Shown: positions 1 to 11,328 of the stretch, one piece after another
Layout of the letters: every line of letters begins with the position of its first letter
How positions within the stretch are numbered: the first letter of the stretch is position 1
Assembly (NCBI GenBank): GCA_904063045.1
Contig: CAJFCJ010000023.1
Coordinates: 310,001 to 374,000, forward strand
Reading direction: 5' to 3'
DNA: 64,000 nucleotides
DNA from: Dimorphilus gyrociliatus
Lineage: Eukaryota; Annelida; Polychaeta; Dinophilidae
Made by a program: the position numbers and the translations under genes
The notes under the pieces: model-generated
The model's database searches: none
What the model saw: only the letters and a program-made list of their open reading frames with translations
Told to the model about the DNA's origin: nothing

Positions 1-263
1 AATATGTAAAAGAATATCTATATATATTTCATTCACTTTCTTTTTCAATACAAAATATAAAGAAACAATAATACGTTCTCCAGTAGCCGATTTCAATTTT
101 CTTTGACTCTCTCTTATAAAAGTTCCTTCGTGGTCTCCAATAAAAAACCAACCCATAAATCTACTAATCATTAAACTGACTAAATGGCAAACTACCCTTA
201 ATACTTATTTCTATTTAATAAAGTCTGACCGATTTGACGAAAAAGTCAATTTTATTGATTCTG

Positions 264-284
264 TTTTTTTTTTTTAAAAAAAAA
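264..284. repeat. T12/A9 junction palindrome
   Basis: Twelve T are followed directly by nine A, downstream of the LRRC74-like stop. Similar T-run/A-run junctions occur at 26312-26332 and 59713-59729. Confidence 0.9.
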
Positions 285-340
285 GAATGAAAGATAAAAG
301 CAAGTTTTGTGATTGAAGAGAACACGAAAAAGGATAAATT

Positions 341-3141
341 TTAAGTTTTCCTTGATTTTATATTTGAAAGTAGTCTCGGAGAAGGAAAAATGTTCACTTT
401 TTTTCCCAAATCGCCCGACATTGAAACAACCGCGTGATGATTTAGAGCAGGCAAACTATGTCTTTGAACTTTCATTGACTTTTCAATATCATTGAGATTG
501 GACGAAGGTAGACTACTGAGTCTTGAAGAATAATTGAATTTGTCTTTCAGTTCTTCCGTTTCATTTAAATTAGAGGTGGTATTAGAATTAGAGGTCATCC
601 CGACGCTATGATTGAGAATTTCCCGATGATAGTCCTGTAGTTTTAGTTTCCTTTGTCTTTCGGCCGCTTTCACGAGCCTTTCAGCTTTAATTTGTTTTTG
701 TACGCTATTAATCATTTTCCTAGGAATTTATTAGAAATCATTACTCTCTTTGTCTTTGATTATTTGATTAGATAGAAGTTAGTCAAGAAGAAAAGCAAAA
801 GTCAGTTAAAGGTGTATGGAAATTAGGAAGAGAAAGAGCGAGAGAAGAAAGGATTTGATTGGAAACAGATTATTTTGCTGTTTATAGAGACTCACTTGTA
901 ATTTACACTTGTCGAATCTGCTTCTTCCGCAGTCGTAATTTGAATATGCTTCATTAATTCAGCAATTTCATGCTTGTACAATTTGATGCCACATTTCTGA
1001 GTTAGGAATGGAGCGAGAGAGAGAAGAAAAAGAAAAAGACACGGACAGATAGACAACGAAGTAGAAAGAGAAGACAAACCAAGATAGACAGACGAGTAGA
1101 TATACATACATACGTTGAAAGGGTTAGAGGGAAAAGATGTCATAGATAGAAAAAAAGAAGAAAAAAAGACATATAATATATATATATATAAATGATTAAA
1201 ACGTACTGAAAGGGATATTAAAAATAGATACAAACTTCGAGTCTTTCCATAAAATTTTCAAAAGAGAGTAACTTTGTAACCTTTTTATCGAAAGATCTAA
1301 AGAGTTCGGTTGGCCTCAACTGCTTCACTTTCATGTAATCGATCACTCTCTGCATGGGTTCTACTTTCCTCCCTGCAAACATAATGCACTCTGACCTAAC
1401 GAGCTCAATTTCACTTTGACTCGATTAATTACTACCACCAAAATACACACAGAATACAATACCCTACATCACAAGATATTTACCCTGCCTTTGACCCAAA
1501 ATATCGTGCGAGGGAACAACTCCTCCGTGTTTACACTCAAAATGGCGCTCTTTTTTTATCATCATAACTATTATCTCAAATTCGCCTGTAACCGACGTAT
1601 CCTGAAAAATAGTAATGTATTTACGGTAAATTAATATGAGAAAACGTAAAGAAGTATTGATGAAAATTTGTTAAATGAATAAAACTAATAGCAAGAACCG
1701 TTAATCGACTCGTCATCACCTGTAGTCGATTATCGTTAAGAGGGTAATAAAGGCTAAACTAACACCGAGATCGAGTTTCCTCAACTTCGATCGTCCAACA
1801 GCGTCGATAACATCAAGACATCCGGTTGTCGTTAGGGGATTTTTAGCAAGGCCTAAATATTTTAAATTAGTATTTTGTTTAAGACCTTGACTTATAAAAA
1901 TGGCTCCTTCCCAATTTATTCGATTATCATTCAAATGTAACTCCTCTAGATTGGAATTCTTTTTTAAGAATTCCCTTATCGCCAGGGAACCTTCATATCC
2001 AAGACCATTCCAAGAGACATCTATTCTTTTCAATGTTTTATTTAAATGTAAAAATTTAAATAGAACAACTGCACCCTTCCCCAATAATCTATTCCAACTA
2101 AGATCCAACTCTGTTAAACATCGATTCTCATCTGTTTCCCATAGAGATTGTATGGTGCGGATAAAAAAACGAAATATAACTTAACGAAATAGATGGGATA
2201 AAAAAAAAACAAACTTAGGCCTAGCGACAAGTGATAAGCTCCCACTTCGTCAATAAAATTCCTACTCAGGTTTAGAACACAAAGTGTTGAATTCATCTAC
2301 AGGATAATTATGTAAAAAATTTTTAAATCCACTCTAATTGAACAACATTGATATGAAAAAAGAAAAGAAGAGCGGGAAAGGAAGAAGAGAAAAGCAAAGA
2401 GAGAAATTAGTAGAAAAAAGAATAATCCAGATTTCACTTCTGTTAGTTTCTAAATAAATTTAAAACTACCTTTAGACCCTGACAGAGATGGGCGACAGCC
2501 GAGGCGTCAAAGTTATTAGCTGTTTGGTAATACATTTGTGCTAGAATAATGTTTGATAGGCTCTATGTATAATTTACACGACAAGTTCAATTCCTTCAAG
2601 CTTTCATTCACCATTAAGAGTTCGGCGACAAACGCCGAACCTTCTTTTCCTATAGAATTACCACCAATATTCTGTGGGAGGAAAAATGTTTTAATTTTTC
2701 ATAAAATATGGCTTCCAACTTTGAGTTACTTAGCGGATAAGGAGATTTCTTTAGGTTTATAAATAAAAAGGAAGGCGCGGAGTGAAAATAAATACGTACT
2801 AGAAGTTGAAGAGAGAGATTTTGCTTTAGAATGGAACATAGTTTAGCTATTCCTTTAGCAGTAGCGTTGTTGTCCTCCAAATTAAAATTAACGATGCTTG
2901 AGTTGTTCTTGTTTTCGACGAAATGAAAAAAAAAAAGCAAGACATATTCGATAAAGAGATAAAATCAATTGAAAACTAAGTCTACATGTAAAGCCTCTGC
3001 TATAGCAATCACTTGCAAGCATCCCAAATGCCGACTTTTCAAGTTGAGACAATTCTTGTTTAAACCTTCCATCACTCTCATTTGGGGAGTAATTGAAAGT
3101 TTACTGCAAATTTTCTCGTATCCTGTGGATTGAATAGTCAT
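341..3141 (-). CDS. LRRC74: LRRC74-like leucine-rich repeat protein, 10 exons
   Basis: Ten phase-compatible exons: 3141-2986, 2907-2800, 2671-2578, 2519-2470, 2296-2215, 2131-1764, 1601-1484, 1372-1236, 996-896 and 719-341. Joined they give about 530 aa. The N-terminus (STGYEKICSKL...LNLKSRHLG) resembles the LRRC74A/B start. A run of ribonuclease-inhibitor-type LRRs follows (LTELDLSWNRL, LKRIDVSWNGLG, LEELHLNDNRI, LKYLGLAKNPL), then the family-typical LDLGDTSVTGEFE step and an EF-hand-like C-terminus (RPTELFRSFDKKVTKLLSF). The EF loops lack the usual Gly6 and Glu12, so calcium binding is doubtful. The last exon adds a basic, Ser-rich tail. The function of LRRC74 proteins is poorly known; a protein-interaction scaffold is inferred. 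The ATG at 3141 is the first in frame, but an upstream exon could extend it. Most introns are under 150 nt. Confidence 0.85.
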
Positions 3142-4007
3142 TTTGAACAGAAAAAAATGTATATATTATCAAAATAGTTATAACTAAATAGAGAAGAGAC
3201 TATTTTACTTTCTCCTTCGTTCATTGTTAGAAGCTGAGTTTAAATGTCTGAATAAATTAAAAGTGAAAAGGGGATTGCAAGCGAAAATCGTAAATGAAAA
3301 ATTCATTTGTTGAATAGCATCATCATTTCATTTATTCATTGTCACCTTTAAAATTGCACGCAGCCCAGCCAGTCAGGCAGTTAGTTACTTTAGCAGGCAA
3401 CCAAATAACAGCCTACGTAAAGTATCATTTAAAGTAAAAGGCCTATTGCAGATTTTAACGCCAGGCCTCGTTACAAAGGATGACGAACATGCTTGTCAAA
3501 TCGAGGAAAATCGTTTTTCTCTCAGTCAGAGCAGGCGTAGCTGAACGAAAATTATTACGACTGTTTTTTTATAGGGACGTCGTAATTCTTTTAGGGACAT
3601 TCCAATAGTCGAATATGGTAAGAATGGTGAAGAATGAGACCGATTATCGAATAGCGTCGTTTCTACGCTAGTTGAATTTAACCAGATGGATAAGAGGAAG
3701 GAAAATGAAGGATACAAAATGAAAAAACTAAAATTTCATTTCAGAAGACAAGAGAACAGATGAAAAGACTGAAACAGGGAGAGAGAGAGAGAGAGAAAGT
3801 TAAGAATGACAGAAGAGATAGAGTAGAAGCATAAAAATAGATAAATATCAAATATTCATTATTATTAGAATGCAAAATAATTTCTCTTTATTTGTTTTGG
3901 TTTTCAGAAAGAAGGAAAACTAAAAATTGAAAAAAAAATAGGAAAAATGCGAAAAATTCTTGTCAAGACAAAAAATAAATAAAAAAGAAAAGAAATATAA
4001 TTGAAAA
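3142..4007. other. Intergenic, no gene seen
   Basis: This stretch separates the LRRC74-like start from the end of the upstream minus-strand gene. It holds a short (GA)n run near 3780-3796 and AT-rich DNA. A 63-codon minus ORF at 3526-3717 has weak coding character, and its splice phases do not connect it to either neighbour. It probably includes the promoter of the LRRC74-like gene; no clear TATA element was recognised. Confidence 0.5.
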
Positions 4008-7000
4008 CTAGACATAAGTTCCCTCCATCTTTTCAACTTCGTTTAATAACAACATTCTTTCGTCTATTTGGCAAAGGGCGTCGTTTTTAGTCGTTTCATC
4101 AGCGTTCTCATTTTCTATTGTGACGGCGTCATCCTCACTTACGAATATGGGCGGAATATTTTCCGTTTCGGATTTGCATGAGCGATTGTCGTCCTCACTC
4201 TGTAATTTTGTTGACAATCAATCAATTAAAACAAATCAGCCTTTTTTTTCTCCAAAACTTTTTATTTTTTTTCAACCGGAAGTTCAATTAATTATTGAAA
4301 TAACTTGACTTTAAGAATGCAGGAAAACAATGATTAGCATGCATCGGTTGTGTTTTTTCTTTTGTAATTAGTATTATTGTTATGTAATATATTAAATAAT
4401 AACAATAAAGTAGTAAAAGAAAGGATTGGTTGTTTTTTCTTGTTTTTTAAAGTAAATGTTCATCTAGAGGACAAAAGTAAGAACAAAAGATAATACTAAG
4501 GCAGATAATAATAAATACAATATATCATACACAGGTGTTGAAAAGAAGATAAACTGTATACACTTGTATACGCATAATTATACAATACATTCATATACAG
4601 TTTATTCCAATATCTATATATTAATATATGCAAATATATAGATATATGAATATTTAAATATAATACATTCATGCATCTTGTATTTGTAATACATATATAC
4701 AGTATATATTAGTATATGCTAATACTGTATACTGCATATTCTATAAGTTTTATATGGAGAATGCAACAAATCAAATATACTTCTAAAGAAAAAGAAAAAA
4801 AAACAGAATATTAACTGAATTTGTTACTTCTTTTGTATACGTTGTACGCAAAAGACTTGCAGACAATTAATTAATTACAGTGATAAGGAAGGAGGAGGTC
4901 TTAATTACTAATTAACTGTAACGGTGTTTGCTCTTAATATTATATGGTAATATAATAAATTAATAAACATTTTTTTAACGTCGTATTAAGGTAATGTTGC
5001 ATTTTATACACATTAGCTTGTCGTCTGTTTGTTTGTTTCAAGGTTAAGGTTAAGATTAAGTGCTTTGAATAAAATTGTTTTCTTGATGAAAGCCTTTTCT
5101 TATATCTTATATAATGCATATGTTTTACTCCTCTCTTTTTTTGTTATAGTTTGTATGCCTATATAAATCTAATATGTTTTATATTCTCTAATCATTTTTT
5201 TACTAACTGACCACATTCGACTCGCCGGCATCGGCTATAAACTGTACCGTTGTAGGTCGGGCTTGAGGTGAAGACTGTGCGGAAACTGTTAATTGCTGCA
5301 TTTCCGCGTTAGAGGGCGCATCTTCTGGCTTTACACTCCCACTCCTAGATGGCGCCAGACTTTGCTTAGGAGAATTATTCGATTGTCTACTAGAGGGCTT
5401 TATAGATAAATTCATTAATGAATTATTCATTAGCACTTAATTAAGTCCTTCCTCACCCTTTTCATTTCGTTTTGCCTGAGAGTCACGCTACAACTGCGAA
5501 AGGGAGCTCGCCTTGTTTCGTCGAGTCTTTCCCGGTGTTTCTTGACAAAACTTCTGCAAGATTAAAAATACGATTAGTACGGAAGAGAGGAAAGGAAAAC
5601 ATTTACGAAAAAAAAAAGAGTAGCTTTTTAATGTTTCTATTAATGAAAATATTTTTCTGCGGAGATAGTCAATAAAGTAGAAATAACAAGAATTAAATCT
5701 CGTTTTCTCTACTTGCCAGTCTTTCTACATTTTATTTCGTTTATTCGCCCCCCACCCCTCTCCTCTATAGTCTCCTTCGTCCTTTCCCCCCCTCTCTCTA
5801 TCCATTAAATACTCTTAAATTTTTGTCAATTTTCATCATTGAACGCGTTCGAAATTTTTGAACAGTTGTCAATAAAAAGGCAATTAGTCACAGCTTATAA
5901 TTTGCTATAATAAGTTAATTGATCAAGGGCTCATAGATGAGTTGAAAAAAACGCTAAAAGGTTTTTATGCCTTTTTTCATTCTCCTCTATTTTTTCCTTC
6001 GTACTCTCTTTTACTATTAATTTCTTCTTTATGAAATTCAAACACAACTGTAAATCTACTACATCTCCCTTTACTCTCAAAACAAAAAATATTTTCAATC
6101 GTTCATCAAAAATGCTATTCAAGTTTAGCTTGAACATTTCAAAACGTAATCTCGTTAATTTTATTAGCCAAAGAGTGAAAACTAAATGAAAAAAATAGAG
6201 ACAGAGAGCGGGAGATAGAAAAAGTAAATATGCAAACAATATCTGGGAGAGAGAGGAATATTTCAAGGTGTTGAATACATAAGCAAATAGACTTCGTGTT
6301 GGCGAATAAGTGTAAGGGTATAGGCATTTGCGGTGAGGGTATGATAGGAGGAGGGGGATGAGGGGAGGGGGGCGTGTCTGAGGGAGTGGAAAGAATAATA
6401 CGGAAAGGGGGGAAGGGGGAACATGGATGAATAGAAATGCGAAGGGAAATATTAAGTTTACAGAACAGATAAAAAGAAAGAAAAGGGATAACTAACCTGA
6501 TTCTCAATGCGAAAGCAGCAATAGAAAATCCTCCCAAGACTATCGAACAACTAACAATAACGGTGATCTGAGTTCGGTTTAGACTAGCGCCTGTGTATAA
6601 ATATGGCGGATTTATTAATTAAACCAATTTTCGTCGCCGTGGTCGGAAGTCCGTAGAAAATGTCAAGAACTGGTGGTGATTAGGCTTAGTTTTTTCCCAA
6701 TGCGCAATTATACTAAAAGCTTTCTAACCCAAAGCTTTCCATGTATTTCTCAAAGTGGTGTTTAGTAGATTAAACCAGATAACTAGAGAAAATAATTTCT
6801 GTTAATTGCGCATGATTTATTGATTAATTCCATCAACAACAATTTAACATATTTTTTCTTTTTTTTTCTTTTTCTCTTTTGTTTTATGACCGCTTTTTTC
6901 TTCTTTCTATCTGTTTTTTTTCTCTCTCTTGTTTTTATAATCTTTATGGGGAAAATTCTTTCGGAAATACTCTACACCGTTCGTTTTATTTGTACTCTAT

Positions 7001-7363
7001 GTGCTGTATTCTTAATACTTGTATGCTAAATATTAATGACGATTTATATTAATGTCATTATTTTCTACTTAGGCTTTTTTCTTTAGGCTAACAATAGTAG
7101 GCATTTTCATACACCTTAACATTTATCAAGATAATATCATTATTTTTGTCTTTTTTAACTACAATCTAAATATTCATATACGAATATACATTTAATCTTT
7201 ATATACAGTATCCCATACCAAGATGTCTACAGTATTCCTTCTCGTCCATATATAGTACATTATAGTATATATTTTACTATATAATATATACAGTAAAGTA
7301 CTGTATACTATAATACATACGTTTAGATAACATATGCATTTACGTTAATATACTCTTCCATAA

Positions 7364-7398
<35 letters not shown>

Positions 7399-7726
7399 AA
7401 AACATCATTTTCTCTCACAGTATTCTTTACGTACAAAATACTGCATATAAAGATAAATATATATGAATATTTTTGGGCAACTAAGCGCTTTTATCATTTT
7501 AATCATCTCTTTCGCCGTCGATTTGAATGGTGCTAAGCCGAACGTAGAGTAGATAGAGATGAAAAAGAAGCAGAAAGTCGCACAGCAAATTGATGCTTGT
7601 CATAATCGGATGTGAAAGGTGCCAGAGATGAAGTATCGATGAAGGTTGCGATGAGGGAGAATAGAGCACAAGACATATAAACAAATAAATAGATAGATAG
7701 ATAGATATACAGAAAGTGAGAGTGTA

Positions 7727-7757
<31 letters not shown>

Positions 7758-9630
7758 GACACACACACACACGAATGAGAGAGAGAGAGTGAGAGAAGAG
7801 GAGACGAGTGAGTTTTCCATAAATGGTACTGTTAGGAAGCAGCAGGAGAGATGGTGCAGCTATTATGACGACGGTAGAAGATGACAGAGTTGAAGAATTT
7901 CTACCCTATTTTATTCTTTGGATTTTGAGGCAAAATTTTAGTAAGAGAAAACGATGATTAAGATGATAAGCGCGATTGAAAGTGATTGAGTTAGCGTTAC
8001 AGTTACATTTACAGTAATAATAATACATTAAAGATTAAAGTAACAGTAAATAGCTGAAATGGTAAACTTGATCTGAAGGAATGTAATTGAAAATCTTTCA
8101 TCAATTTTTATAGGGGAAAAGTTAGAAAATGGATAGAGATAGGAAAAGAAAGAAAAATTCTGATATCCAAGAAGGAAAAGAGTTCAAAAGAAGAAAAAGG
8201 ATAGGAAAAACAGAAAGAAAATGATGAATAGCAGAAATAATTCTATAAATAATCACAATAGTAATAAGACCAATAATTAAAAAAATAATAAAAGTAGAAA
8301 ACTAATAAGATAAAACAAAACTACTTAGGAGAAGAGAAAAACGGAAAAAGGTGAGGGTAAGGAAAAGGGGTTTGGATACGAAAGTAACGAAAAGGAAGAA
8401 AAAAAGAGAGCTAAGAAAAAGAGTTGCATGTAATTAGATGTCAGGTTTCTCTTTGTTTTCCAAACGAATTTGATAATATATTAATTGCTTGCGTAAAGAA
8501 AGAGCGAGCCAGTTTCGTCTAGTTAGACGAGTATACAATTACTTGATAGATTCTACTACAGCTATTAGTTGAGATAGTAATAGTATTTCGAAAATAGTAC
8601 ATGACTTACAGAATGGGTGGAATTTAAGATGATATGTCTCCTACGTGATTTATTCAATAAACGCCTATCAATCAATATGGAATCGCTGATGCTAAAAGCG
8701 TTTTTAAATACGCAGCCTAAAATAACGGGAATAGATGATGTTGAAAAGAAAAGGAACTGTTGGATAAGAAGAATATCAGGAAACTATTTACGGATTATTC
8801 GGAAAAGTATCACTTTTACAAAAAGAGACTAGAGAGAGTGTTCCTTTTCTGTTTTTCTATTTTATTTGTTCGTTCGTTTATTTTCATTTCTTAGTTCCTT
8901 AATCATTTTAGAAGTGAAGAAGAAGAAGGATGAAGAAAAATTGTCAATGAACAAAATGAGTGTAGTTTTATTAAACGCACATCTAATTATCTGTTATTAT
9001 TTATAGAGTACTCACATCTATTTCTACTAATATTTATTAAGTACTCAAGAAAGGTCGAACTTGCTGCATATATCCATTATTTCTAAATTGATTACTCTTG
9101 AGCTTAGATATTGCTATAAGATTTGCAAGTAAATCTTTCTCTTCCTCTTTTGTTTTCTTTTTTATAGAATGACAAAAAAACACCTTCCAGTCTTAGTAAT
9201 TTTCCTTTGTTTTTATATTATTAACGGGAGGCGAAATGGACCGATTGTAAGGGAATTTGTTCTTTTATTTTCATAAATATAAACAATTGTACTAACCTTG
9301 ACTTTCGTCTTTACTCTTTCTCTCTAAAGTCATATTTCCATCGAGAAACTTTGATTGGTTATCTTGTTTAGGGCACATATTCTCCAAATTATTTTCTACT
9401 TCTTCAAATTCCCTCCTACCTTCGTGTTGGATGAAAAGCATGCTTACCATTATCTGAACGTCTCCGTTAGTTTGATTTCTAGACGTCGTTTTGACTGACG
9501 GATGTTTGCCTATAGTATAGCAACGATCATCTGCCAAAACCTGTAATTCCTCCATTATTTCGACAATTTGTTTAACCAGTTGTAAATTTCTTTCCTTCTT
9601 CAAATCAATTGTATATTCTCTCAATTCAAC
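4008..9630 (-). CDS. Single-pass membrane protein, 3' part, PDZ-ligand-like C-terminus (5' end not found)
   Basis: Five linked exons: 9630-9297, 6590-6497, 5553-5457, 5397-5212 and 4199-4008. Their phases agree throughout and give about 300 aa of C-terminal sequence. The first exon (111 codons) is charged and N-glycosylation-rich, with only two Cys, and looks extracellular. The second is one hydrophobic segment (ITVIVSCSIVLGGFSIAAFA) followed by basic residues, as in a type I membrane protein. The tail is Ser/Pro-rich, then acidic, and ends in -TYV, a class I PDZ-ligand pattern (S/T-X-V). The donor at 5212 (GTG|GTCAGT) is weak; if unused, the protein ends at a stop at 5203 with -NVVS. Intron 1 here is 2.7 kb. 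I do not recognise the family. The acceptor at 9631 is preceded by an in-frame stop with no ATG, so upstream exons must exist, perhaps near 14.3 kb. Confidence 0.65.
7367..7394. repeat. (AT)n microsatellite
   Basis: Perfect AT dinucleotide run in the large intron of the minus-strand membrane-protein gene. Confidence 0.95.
7689..7800. repeat. Compound microsatellite (GATA)n-(GA)n-(CA)n-(GA)n
   Basis: Consecutive GATA, GA, CA and GA runs, again within the 2.7 kb intron between exons 9630-9297 and 6590-6497. Serine/leucine-rich ORFs on the minus strand here are produced by the repeats. Confidence 0.95.
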
Positions 9631-10096
9631 CTGATAATCATGGACGAATGAAATTTTTTACGCTTCTAATCACTTTTGTTTACTTTGCCTAGTCTATTTC
9701 TTTTTTGTTAGTTTTCTGTTTTATTACTCTCTATCCATCTATCTATATATATCTATCTATCATTCTGTTCCCTCCTTCTCTTTCTCCTCTCTCCTCCCCT
9801 CCTCGTCATTTACATTTGACATAATCTGTTTTATACGAAAGAAATAATAGTATGTAAAAAATTTAGCTTTAATCTACCACCTTCTACACCCCCTTCCACT
9901 ATGTCCTTGGAGCTTTGAATAATTGATTGTCTAAAGTACAGTAGATTGTCGACTTTTTTTGTTTGCATTAGAAGTATAAAAATGGAAAAGAGACGAATAA
10001 AGAAATTGAATTTTAAATTTAAATAGGAGCGTCTAATAAACGAAATATACGAAAATATGAATATATAAATAGTAAATATTGAATATCCAGGATATA

Positions 10097-10099
<3 letters not shown>

Positions 10100-10139
<40 letters not shown>

Positions 10140-10140
10140 T
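10100..10140. repeat. (TA)n microsatellite
   Basis: Long TA run with two small interruptions. Confidence 0.9.
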
Positions 10141-11208
10141 GTATCATCAATGTTCTATATTTATTTATTTATATATTTATGTGTTTGTATGAGATATGTG
10201 ATGGGAAAAATAAGCCCTTGTAGTCGGTTTGACGATAATGCGAAGAATATTGATAGAAGCATCGAAATAATCTAAAGATATGATTCCATTTCGATAAAAG
10301 AGGATTGGAGAATTAAATTAAAAATAAAATCATTCGTCCATGAACTTGACCTCTCTTTCGCTGTTTTTATCGGCCGGACGAGAAAGAGCAAAATTTAATA
10401 AAACGACAGAGAAGAAGAAGTGAGCAATTAGCATGACCTCTTTTTTTCCTTCTCTTCTTTTATCTTCTAGTTTTTTCTTCTTAGTTCTTCTCTATTTATT
10501 TTTACTTGCCGTAAAAAATCGAAGCAAGTCAAACAAACCAGTTAGGAAGAACGCGAGTCGCGCATTGATGGAATCCCAGAAAACAGTAAGTCGGGTGGTG
10601 GCCTGTAAATTGTAGACAATATGCAAATCAGTTGTTTGTAGGCGTCACATTTTTCTACTATTGGTTTCGTTTGGATTATACATCTGTTTCTTCGCTCAAT
10701 TTCACGGTCACCATTATCGAATCTATCACCGCTCCATACCCCTTTATTGATTTTGATAGGCCTAGTGAAGTATAGTACTCAAGGGGTGCATGAATTTCTC
10801 TCTAATCTTTTCTTTTTCTCTTTTTCTCTGTCTAGTCTACACTATGGTACGGATACTGAGCCGCCCCAAAAGAATTCTCAACCCCTCCTTCCAGCGCTCT
10901 TTCGTCATGCATGTTCCCTCGATATTATTCTCTTTCCTACTCTCTGCTTGTCCCTGCCGTCTCTTTCGTTTCATTTCTAGAGTCTTTTAACCTAACGCCT
11001 TCCCTCCTTTTATTTTTCCCCAGCTAGTTTAACACTATCTTTTTCGCCCTCTCCCAACACAACTCCCTCCATCGCTAAACGCTCTTTTATGTCTTTTCTT
11101 TTTATGTTTATCTATCGTTTCGCTTTTTTCCTTCTCTTTAAAGATTCTCTCACCCGAAAAGAATTTCTTGATTTGACGCTTCCCAACAAACGTACAACCG
11201 CCGCGTTT

Positions 11209-11328
11209 TTATAATTCAGCTCTGGGAAAAACGTGCCTAAGTCAACGTTGTAACCGATAGCGAATCGAGGGAATGAATTAATGACCGAATTAGTGCACTC
11301 GAAGCGGCCGTATAGACGGCTTTTTTTT
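11209..11328 (+). other. Possible Pol III-like small RNA locus
   Basis: A TATAA element near 11210 is followed about 100 bases later by a perfect 5-bp stem (GCCGT/ACGGC, loop ATAG, 11307-11320) and then eight T. The patch is richer in G+C than its surroundings and no open frame explains it. A TATA-driven short RNA ending in a hairpin and T-run would look like this, but no A/B box, PSE or known RNA family was recognised. Confidence 0.2.

Noticed and set aside
6139-6537. 132-codon minus-strand ORF
   Set aside because: Only its first few codons are the end of the TM exon (donor at 6497). The rest is intronic, Ser/Pro/Phe-rich reading of purine tracts.
7499-7820. Two overlapping Ser/Leu-rich minus-strand ORFs
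   Set aside because: Generated by GA/CA/GATA microsatellites.
10747-10990. Overlapping plus-strand ORFs of 66 and 77 codons
   Set aside because: Composition follows the local TC-rich tract. Considered only as a possible downstream exon of 10433-10615; no convincing phase link.
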